From: Zwartia sp.
Lineage (GTDB): Bacteria > Pseudomonadota > Gammaproteobacteria > Burkholderiales > Burkholderiaceae_B
DNA length: 19,813 bases
Assembly: GCA_030653405.1 (NCBI GenBank)
Contig: JAURZO010000085.1
Span: 1 to 19,813 of the forward strand
Direction of reading: 5' to 3'
Shown one piece after another: positions 14,317 to 19,813 of the stretch. The number at the start of each line of letters is the position of its first letter. Within the stretch, counting starts at the first letter, position 1. The notes under the pieces were generated by a model, which was given only the letters and a program-made list of their open reading frames with translations, was not told where the DNA came from and did no database searches. The translations under genes and the position numbers were made by a program.

Positions 14317-14366
14317 CAATGTCTCCAAATTATTAAAACGTAGATTAAATGCGTGGCGCGCATGGT

Positions 14367-15920
14367 TTAAGCGGCAGGGTGCGCGCTCTGCATCTCGCGT
14401 AACTTTTTACGATGAACCTTTCCAGCAGGTGTTTTAGGTAACTCGCGCACAAACTCGATCTGGCGTGGGTACTCATGCTGACTCAGGCGACTGCGAACAA
14501 GCTCCTGAATTTCCTGTGCAAAAGCATCATCACCAAGTCGACTTGTCACGACGAAGGCTTTGACGGATTGGCCGCGTAATGTGTCGGGTACCCCAATCGC
14601 TGCAGCCTCGGTGATATCGGGGTGCTTCAGAATCGCATCCTCAATTTCTACGGCACTCATCGTCCAGCCAGCGGAGATAATGACATCGTCCGCGCGACCG
14701 CCGTGGTAGAAGTATCCTTCTTCGTCAGTACGTCCAAGATCTTTGGTCGGGATCCAGGTGCCTTTGCGCCAGACTTTTAGCTCCCCAGTGACGCCTGCCG
14801 GACAGGGCTGGCCGTTCGCATCTTGCACCTGAACCAGCGCCCCTGGGATGGCTTTACCGAGCGAGCCGTGCTTAACAATAAAGTCAGTGGCCCCTGGATA
14901 ACTCACTAAGATGACGCCGATCTCCGTTGTCCCATACATGCTGCAGACTCTGATGCCGAAGGTCTGGTCGATGAAGGCTTCTGTCGCACTATCAATGGGT
15001 TCGCCCGTAAAGGACATTTTTTTCAGTGCATACGTGTATTGGTTTGCAACACCAGCATTTTTCATCATGCGGTAGTGTGTCGCCGCAGCTGAAATGTTGG
15101 TGAAGCGATGCTCTTGCAAACCTTTAAGTAAGCGTTCGGCGCTAAATTTTCCGGCAAACGCGCCGATTGTCAGTCCCATCGCCATCGGCGCAAGCGTGCC
15201 GTGCCATAGGCCATGCCCCCAGGCTGGAGAAGAGGGGCACATGAAGCGATCGCCTGGGCGGAGTCCAGTACCGTAGAGCGCCGCGACCATCAGCGTCACG
15301 ATCGCGCGATGTTGATGTTTGACGGCCTCCGGAAGTTCGCGCGTGGTCCCCGAAGTGTATTGAAATATGGCGTAGTCGTTTGCGCGGGTGTTGGGTGTGT
15401 AAGTAGTCGGATACTGCTGAAGTGCGGAAAAGAAAGCTTCGTCGGCCAAGTGAGTAAGTGCAAGCATCTCAGGGGCAACAATAGAAATTTTTTCATCATT
15501 TGTGATGAGCAGGGCTGGTGCGCAGTCTTGGATGCGTAACTGCAATCCATCGGGACCAAAAAGCGTAAAGAGAGGCACAGCGATCGCGCCTACTTTCATG
15601 ATGCCAAAGATGCTTGCATAAAACGCCATAGAGGGCTCAAGCATCACTGCTACTCGATCGCCAGCTTTGACTTCATTGGCCACAAGGAAATGAGCCACTT
15701 GTGAAGAACGCTCTGCCAGGTCTCGATAAGAAATGATTTCGTCCGGGCCCTCGGCGCGCATCACGATCACCGCGGTATTGTTCTGCTGCGCATGGCGATC
15801 GACGCACTCGTGCGCGATGTTTATGCACTCACGATCACCATCAAAAAGCTCCCAGAGTTTTTCCGAAGAAAAAAAGTGTTGCGCGTCCGCATACGAGGAG
15901 TATTCGGTGAGCTTGGTCAT
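14367..15920 (-). CDS. AMP-forming acyl-CoA synthetase (ANL superfamily)
   Basis: A 517-residue adenylating acid-CoA ligase. Motifs in order: YTSGTTRELPE at 188-198 (A3 phosphate loop), MYGTTE at 328-333 (A5), TKDLGRTDEEGYF at 392-404 (A7, D394), GRADDVIISAGWTMSAVEIE at 408-427 (A8 hinge and CoA site) and PKTPAGKVHR at 495-504 with the catalytic lysine K501 (A10). The A3 loop is odd: the usual G-x-P-K-G/A after SGTT is replaced by RELPEA, so the loop lysine is glutamate; I recall this variant in a distinct branch of acetyl-CoA-synthetase-like enzymes, so it need not mean inactivity. It would activate the cluster substrate or a related acid to its CoA ester. It is the first gene of the leftward cluster and has a good promoter with TTGACA upstream. 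Confidence 0.9.
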   Translation of the reverse strand: MTKLTEYSSYADAQHFFSSEKLWELFDGDRECINIAHECVDRHAQQNNTAVIVMRAEGPDEIISYRDLAERSSQVAHFLVANEVKAGDRVAVMLEPSMAFYASIFGIMKVGAIAVPLFTLFGPDGLQLRIQDCAPALLITNDEKISIVAPEMLALTHLADEAFFSALQQYPTTYTPNTRANDYAIFQYTSGTTRELPEAVKHQHRAIVTLMVAALYGTGLRPGDRFMCPSSPAWGHGLWHGTLAPMAMGLTIGAFAGKFSAERLLKGLQEHRFTNISAAATHYRMMKNAGVANQYTYALKKMSFTGEPIDSATEAFIDQTFGIRVCSMYGTTEIGVILVSYPGATDFIVKHGSLGKAIPGALVQVQDANGQPCPAGVTGELKVWRKGTWIPTKDLGRTDEEGYFYHGGRADDVIISAGWTMSAVEIEDAILKHPDITEAAAIGVPDTLRGQSVKAFVVTSRLGDDAFAQEIQELVRSRLSQHEYPRQIEFVRELPKTPAGKVHRKKLREMQSAHPAA

Positions 15921-15960
15921 CTGTTGTCTCTAAATATTATTTGAATGAACTGATGCCAAC

Positions 15961-16016
15961 AATTTAACGAGCGCTTGAATTATTGTCAAATACACATAAT
16001 AATTGTATTAGTACAA
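15961..16016. promoter_or_regulatory. Compact divergent promoter/operator region between the ligase and iclR-type genes
   Basis: Leftward, a perfect -35 TTGACA (complement of 15984-15989) and -10 TAAATT (complement of 15961-15966) are 17 bases apart and would drive the ligase operon. Just upstream of it is a TTGTA-ttag-TACAA palindrome at 16003-16016, of IclR-operator size, and a 7-base inverted repeat AATTATT/AATAATT (15978-15984, 15998-16004) that spans the promoter. Rightward, CATAAT at 15995-16000 is a fair -10 for the regulator gene. This arrangement fits autoregulation plus control of the cluster by the IclR protein. Confidence 0.55.
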
Positions 16017-16032
16017 CAAAATAAATACTTGA

Positions 16033-16815
16033 ATGATGACAAAAGCTGCGAGTAAATCTCCACGTATCCGACCCGTGCCGGCTGTCTCTCGGGCAGTCGC
16101 GATACTGCGGTTGCTTGGCAAGGTGCGCACTCCCATGGGAGTGAATGCGATTGCACAGAAACTTGAGCTCATCCCAAGCACGTGTCTGCACATTTTGCGG
16201 TCCCTCGTCCAAGAGAAACTCGTCGCGTTCGATCCCGAGAGCAAGCACTATCGACTCGGTGCGGGCATGGTCACCCTGGCACGAAGCGCGCTAGAAGCGA
16301 ATGCGTTTCCCGTTCTTGTGCAGCCGCTACTTGATCAACTGTCAACTAAATGGGGAGTGACAGCGATCGGTGTCGATGTCGGTGATCCTGACCAGATGGT
16401 TGTGGTCGCACTCTCTCGGTCAAACATTCCGTTTCGACTTCACGTCGATGTAGGCAGCGTATTCCCTGCCTTACTGAGCGCGACCGGAAGATTAGTTGCC
16501 GCATTTGGCGATCAACCAGAAACGGAACTCAAACGCCGGTTTCAAAAACTCCGATGGGACAAGCCATTGGATTACGACCTTTGGTACAAAGAAGTTGCTA
16601 TAGCCAAAAAACATCAGTACAGCCTGGATCGTAATCGCTACATCGCGGGTATTTCAATCGCCGCTGTACCGGTGTTGTCACCCAGTGGCAAAATCACGCA
16701 CACCATCGTTTGTGCAAGTCTGATGGATGCTCTGAATAAAACGCAGATGGCCCATTTGATTCAGCACATGCAACAAGAGGCTCGCGTGGTTGCGGATCAG
16801 CTATATACCGGTTAA
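16033..16815 (+). CDS. IclR family transcriptional regulator
   Basis: A 260-residue regulator with the IclR layout: a winged helix-turn-helix at about 15-75 (VSRAVAILRLLGK, then the recognition part NAIAQKLELIPSTCLHILRS at 38-57, wing residues FDPESKHYRLG) and a GAF-like ligand-binding domain at about 85-250. Two features of that domain are visible, DVGSVFPALLSATGRLVAA and YIAGISIAAVPVL, the second being the usual end of the effector domain. Such proteins sense small acids or aromatic metabolites and activate or repress catabolic operons. The gene is divergent from the acyl-CoA ligase operon with a shared 112-base promoter region, so it is the likely regulator of the cluster; the effector is unknown. 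The start is ATG at 16033 or 16036; no clear ribosome site is seen. A PaaI-type thioesterase follows after 24 bases. Confidence 0.92.
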   Translation: MMTKAASKSPRIRPVPAVSRAVAILRLLGKVRTPMGVNAIAQKLELIPSTCLHILRSLVQEKLVAFDPESKHYRLGAGMVTLARSALEANAFPVLVQPLLDQLSTKWGVTAIGVDVGDPDQMVVVALSRSNIPFRLHVDVGSVFPALLSATGRLVAAFGDQPETELKRRFQKLRWDKPLDYDLWYKEVAIAKKHQYSLDRNRYIAGISIAAVPVLSPSGKITHTIVCASLMDALNKTQMAHLIQHMQQEARVVADQLYTG

Positions 16816-16839
16816 TGCAATCTCACTACACAGGATCAG

Positions 16840-17262
16840 ATGATGCAAACTCTGTTTAATCCCGGCGATGAGGGCTGGAAACAGTTAAACGTTGAGGGAT
16901 ACATCTCAACTGTTGGGCCGTTATGGTCTCGCAGAGCAGGTGATGGTTGGGAATATGGCATGGTTATTGAAAAGCAACATCACAATGGTATTGGTGTCGC
17001 GCATGGCGGAATGTTGGTCACTTTTATGGATCAGGCGATTAGCCTGATTGCTTGGAACGCTTCGGAGCGCGTGCCTTGCGTCACCATCCAGCTTGATACG
17101 CATTTTATTGCTTCGGCCAGGGCGGGGAATTTTGTCGTCGCGCGGGTCGAGGTGACACGACAGACGTCAACGCTCATTTTCCTGCGTGGTACCTTATCTG
17201 TTGATGATCAGTTAATCATGACAGCGCAAGGTCTCATGAAAGTGATACGACAAAAAAAATAA
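16840..17262 (+). CDS. PaaI-type hot-dog acyl-CoA thioesterase
   Basis: A 140-residue hot-dog thioesterase of the PaaI/YdiI type. The hallmark is VAHGGMLVTFMDQA at 54-67: HGG forms the oxyanion turn and D64 is the acidic catalytic position. N49 and G50 in HHNGIGVAHGG match the loop before it. TIQLDTHFIASARAG at 82-96 is the family's second strand-pair. It hydrolyses acyl-CoA thioesters, often to release CoA trapped in dead-end intermediates, consistent with the CoA-dependent cluster opposite. It follows the IclR gene by 24 bases and is probably co-transcribed. AGGAT precedes the start by a few bases; ATG at 16840 is used, with a second ATG at 16843. Confidence 0.87.
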   Translation: MMQTLFNPGDEGWKQLNVEGYISTVGPLWSRRAGDGWEYGMVIEKQHHNGIGVAHGGMLVTFMDQAISLIAWNASERVPCVTIQLDTHFIASARAGNFVVARVEVTRQTSTLIFLRGTLSVDDQLIMTAQGLMKVIRQKK

Positions 17263-17338
17263 CCGACCTCGTCAGTCAACAGAATTGCGGAAGTCATCAT
17301 TGAAGCTCACGTTTAAGTGATAGATATTTTTTGAATGC

Positions 17339-18259
17339 TTAACGTGAAAGCTCTTCTAGTAGTGCTGCAAGTTTTGCATAGGCATCTTCTCGTGAAGCCT
17401 TATCAGGGCCGACGTGCACACCCTGGCTGGGATTAACGCCATTGGGTACATCGCTACGTAAACGTACTTTGCCGACCGGGCTGTCAAAGCCGTGGTGAGC
17501 ATCTGCATACACATACACTTGAGCATCGACACGCTTGCCGAGTGCGATGCAAGGTCCGGGGGCAGTCCAGTCGTCCTTGCCTCCCAAGAAAAGTGTGAGT
17601 GGGACGCGCGTGTTGTAGTCGCGGGCAAGTTGTTGAGAGCAGCCTGGATAAAACGCAACCGCATGTGTCACGAGTTTGGAAATGTCGAGTGCTGAGCGAT
17701 CGTGCGCTGACTGAGCAAAGGTGGCTGTGGGGTCTTTGCTCAATGTTGCATCAGCTTTATTAGTTTCGATGGTTTGTAAAACTGTTGACCCACCATTGGA
17801 CCAGCCAAGCAGTACCGAACTCATTGCTTTGCTTGCATCAAACCAAGGTTGTTCTCTGACCCATTGGAGCGTAGCTCTTGCATCGGCTCGACGATCTGCT
17901 TGTTTAATTGTTCGCTCCGAAAATTTTTGTGTACAGATCTCGCGACGTCCTCGCGCTGTAAAGCTATCTGGAAACACCGCAACCCAACCAAGCTGATTCG
18001 CAAACTTCGCCATTGCTGCGTGACGTGCTGAGAGCATGTCACCATTTTTGTCGTTAATTGACAGTAAACCACCACATCCGTGCAGGGCCACCAGTACGCC
18101 TTTTGGCGTATCAGAGGGGGTGAAAATATGCAAGGTGATAGGGCTGCGACCAGGCACATCGATAGGGGTGGGAACTGGCCTGTCAGCCGCATAAACATTA
18201 GTTATGCTTAAAAAAAATGCGACTAAAATCCTGAATAATTTTTGTGTGAATTTTGGCAT
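17339..18259 (-). CDS. Exported dienelactone hydrolase / prolyl-oligopeptidase-like alpha/beta hydrolase
   Basis: A 306-residue alpha/beta hydrolase with an N-terminal signal peptide (MPKFTQKLFRILVAFFLSIT, cleavage near VYA-A at about 24). The serine nucleophile sits in GWSNGG; the acid is in GGKDDWTAP and the histidine in DAHHGFD, the dienelactone-hydrolase spacing. HGCGG near the N-terminal part provides the oxyanion hole. It differs from the enzyme at 3454-4122 by being exported and by using Ser, not Cys, so ester or polymer-end hydrolysis in the periplasm is more likely than lactone opening. The start is the ATG complementary to 18257-18259; a TTG seven codons upstream is the only alternative. 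Ribosome site weak. It is convergent with the thioesterase gene and divergent from the sulfatase gene (78 bases), and could act with the latter, which is inference. Confidence 0.83.
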   Translation of the reverse strand: MPKFTQKLFRILVAFFLSITNVYAADRPVPTPIDVPGRSPITLHIFTPSDTPKGVLVALHGCGGLLSINDKNGDMLSARHAAMAKFANQLGWVAVFPDSFTARGRREICTQKFSERTIKQADRRADARATLQWVREQPWFDASKAMSSVLLGWSNGGSTVLQTIETNKADATLSKDPTATFAQSAHDRSALDISKLVTHAVAFYPGCSQQLARDYNTRVPLTLFLGGKDDWTAPGPCIALGKRVDAQVYVYADAHHGFDSPVGKVRLRSDVPNGVNPSQGVHVGPDKASREDAYAKLAALLEELSR

Positions 18260-18317
18260 TTGTGGTTCAATAGAAAACAATTAGAAACATCTCGACTCAT
18301 TCATTACACAGATTTTT

Positions 18318-18330
18318 CCGACCGTCGGAG
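18318..18330 (+). promoter_or_regulatory. Palindrome over the sulfatase ribosome-binding site
   Basis: CCGAC-c-GTCGG at 18318-18328 is a perfect palindrome overlapping the GGAG ribosome site (18327-18330). As DNA it could be an operator; as RNA a small TCCGA-ccg-TCGGA hairpin could partly mask the ribosome site. Short, so it may be chance. Confidence 0.25.
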
Positions 18331-18337
18331 ACACTAC

Positions 18338-19813
18338 ATGAAATTCACGTTAAAAAAGACCACCCTTGCGATCGCAATGGTTGCGGGCACATTAATGTCG
18401 ACACAAGCGCTTTCACAGAAAGCACCGAATATTCTCATCCTATGGGGTGACGACATCGGGCAGTTTAATATCAGCGCATACAACCACGGGATGATGGGAT
18501 ATCGTACTCCCAACATCGACAGTATCGCCAAACAAGGCGCGTTGTTTACTGACTGGTATGGACAGCAAAGCAGCACCGCAGGTCGTGCGGCATTTATTAC
18601 CGGACAGTCACCCATCCGTACAGGCCTGACCAAAGTTGGTTTGCCCGGCACACCAGAAGGTATGCGCAAAGAAGATCCAACGTTGGCGACTCTGCTTAAG
18701 GCGCGCGGATATAAGACAGGACAGTTTGGTAAAAATCACCTGGGTGATCGCGATGAGATGCTGCCAACGGCTCACGGTTTCGATGAGTTTTTTGGCAATC
18801 TATACCATCTCAATGCAGAAGAAGAGCCTGAGAATCCCGACTACCCCAAAGATCCTGAGTTTAAAAAGAAGTTTGGCCCACGCGGTGTGATTCATAGCTT
18901 TGCAGGAGGCCAGATCAAGGATACCGGTCCTCTCACGCGCAAGCGCATGGAGACCATTGATGACGAGGTCATGGTCAAGACGATCGACTTCATGGAGCGT
19001 GCTAAAAAGGAAGACAAGCCGTTCTTTATCTGGTGGAACTCCACCCGTATGCACATCTTTACGCATTTAAAAGAAGCGTCACGTGGCAAAACGGGATTGG
19101 GTGTGTACGCGGACGGTATGGTTGAGCATGATGGGCATGTTGGTCAGATTTTGGCCAAGCTCAAGGAACTGGGACTCGATGAAAATACCATCATCATGTA
19201 CTCCACTGATAATGGTGCTGAGACCTTTACATGGCCAGATGGCGGGACGACTATGTTCCGCGGTGAAAAGAATACAAACTGGGAAGGCGGCTATCGTGTC
19301 CCGGCCATGATTAAGTGGCCAGGTGTGATTAAGCCCGGAACGGTGAATAACGATATTGCGGCGCACGAAGACATGCTGCCAACGCTGTTGGCCGCAGCCG
19401 GAGACACCACCGTCAAACAGGACCTGCTCAAGGGCCGCAAAATCGGCGATATGACTTACAAAGTCCACTTAGATGGTTACGACTTGGGACCTGCGCTAAA
19501 AGGTACGGACTCCAAATGGCCACGTCGTGAATTTATTTATTGGACCGATGATGGCAGTGTCGCGGCTCTGCGTTACGACAATTGGAAAGTGACCTTCCTG
19601 AAGCAGGAAGCTGAGGGCCTGGAGGTCTGGCAAAAGCCCTTTACCGTTTTGCGCGCGCCTGCCTTGACGAACCTGCGCATGGACCCCTTTGAGCGAGCGC
19701 AGCAGGAGCACGCAATGGGTTATCAGCGGTGGTATCTGGATCGCATGTTCGCGATTGCGCCAGCGGGTGCCTATGTGGGTCGCTGGTTACAGAGCTTCCG
19801 CGAGTTTCCTCCT
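18338..19813 (+). CDS. Sulfatase (arylsulfatase family), 3' end beyond window; Ser at the formylglycine position
   Basis: The first 492 codons lie here; the gene runs off the right edge in an open frame. An N-terminal signal peptide (MKFTLKKTTLAIAMVAGTLM, cleavage near ALS-Q) places it in the periplasm. Metal-binding parts of the alkaline-phosphatase fold are intact: WGDDIG at 36-41 (D38, D39), GKNHLGD at 131-137 (K132, H134), TRMHIFTH at 236-243 and STDNGAE at 289-295 (D291, N292). The activation motif reads S79-T-A-G-R83, where sulfatases of this branch usually read C-T-A-G-R, I believe. A serine can be oxidised to formylglycine only by the radical-SAM anSME-type maturase, so this may be a Ser-type enzyme or one with lost activity. 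No maturase is visible. Ribosome site GGAG at 18327-18330, seven bases from ATG. Confidence 0.88.
   Translation, partial: MKFTLKKTTLAIAMVAGTLMSTQALSQKAPNILILWGDDIGQFNISAYNHGMMGYRTPNIDSIAKQGALFTDWYGQQSSTAGRAAFITGQSPIRTGLTKVGLPGTPEGMRKEDPTLATLLKARGYKTGQFGKNHLGDRDEMLPTAHGFDEFFGNLYHLNAEEEPENPDYPKDPEFKKKFGPRGVIHSFAGGQIKDTGPLTRKRMETIDDEVMVKTIDFMERAKKEDKPFFIWWNSTRMHIFTHLKEASRGKTGLGVYADGMVEHDGHVGQILAKLKELGLDENTIIMYSTDNGAETFTWPDGGTTMFRGEKNTNWEGGYRVPAMIKWPGVIKPGTVNNDIAAHEDMLPTLLAAAGDTTVKQDLLKGRKIGDMTYKVHLDGYDLGPALKGTDSKWPRREFIYWTDDGSVAALRYDNWKVTFLKQEAEGLEVWQKPFTVLRAPALTNLRMDPFERAQQEHAMGYQRWYLDRMFAIAPAGAYVGRWLQSFREFPP

Noticed and set aside
14345..14366. ATGCG/CGCAT repeat between ligase and dehydratase genes
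   Set aside because: Only a 5-bp stem with a short loop and no T-run; too weak to call a terminator, and the genes are probably co-transcribed.
17306..17349. CACGTTTAAG/CTTAACGTG imperfect inverted repeat between the thioesterase and exported hydrolase
   Set aside because: Imperfect, with a 20-base loop, and it runs into the hydrolase coding end; a shared terminator is possible but not supported enough.
18334..18669. Leftward open frames opposite the sulfatase start
   Set aside because: The rightward frame carries a signal peptide and sulfatase metal motifs; the opposite frames have none.
1..19813. Transposase, integrase, tRNA or CRISPR traces
   Set aside because: Scanned for long repeats, spacer-like arrays, tRNA-like cloverleaf ends and mobile-element proteins; none was recognisable by eye.

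Overview
The window looks like chromosome of a betaproteobacterium, most likely Burkholderiales and probably Alcaligenaceae-like. The reasons are two tripartite tricarboxylate transporter (TTT) gene sets with Bug-type binding proteins, many CoA-dependent catabolic enzymes, a TorF-type porin, and base composition that by eye is slightly above 50% GC. I see no tRNA, rRNA, CRISPR array, insertion sequence or phage gene. The taxonomic call is inference from gene content only.

Left part (1-4935): a leftward tctBA pair (tctA cut by the window edge) faces, across a 370-base regulatory gap, a rightward two-gene operon of a hydroxymethylglutaryl-CoA-lyase-like enzyme and an MmgE/PrpD-family enzyme. 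That operon ends at a strong bidirectional terminator shared with a leftward dienelactone hydrolase. The hydrolase is divergent from a solute-binding-like protein that has no signal peptide.

Middle (4962-15920): a TorF-type porin with a foldable mRNA leader is followed by a 9.8-kb leftward catabolic cluster. In transcription order it runs: AMP-forming acyl-CoA ligase, two-hot-dog dehydratase, class III CoA transferase, Bug receptor 2, Bug receptor 1, TctB, TctA, a RutC-like RidA protein and a RutD-like alpha/beta hydrolase. Intercistronic hairpins and a candidate internal promoter suggest at least two transcription units. The set reads as uptake of a carboxylic acid, CoA activation, hydration/dehydration and clean-up of a reactive enamine- or carbamate-like intermediate. 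The substrate cannot be named from sequence.

Right part (16033-19813): an IclR-type regulator, divergent from the cluster and sharing a compact promoter region with a palindrome, is co-directional with a PaaI-type thioesterase. Next come a leftward exported dienelactone-hydrolase-like esterase and a rightward sulfatase that runs off the window. The sulfatase has serine where formylglycine-type sulfatases usually carry cysteine.

Most noteworthy: the RutC/RutD-like pair detached from the rut pathway and attached to a TTT operon; the HMG-CoA-lyase-like enzyme with two changed active-site acids; the Ser-type sulfatase; a possible small rightward transcript hidden between the two Bug genes; and a porin leader whose ribosome-binding site can be masked. 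No wholly new system is proven; the 10-kb cluster is the best candidate for an undescribed catabolic pathway.
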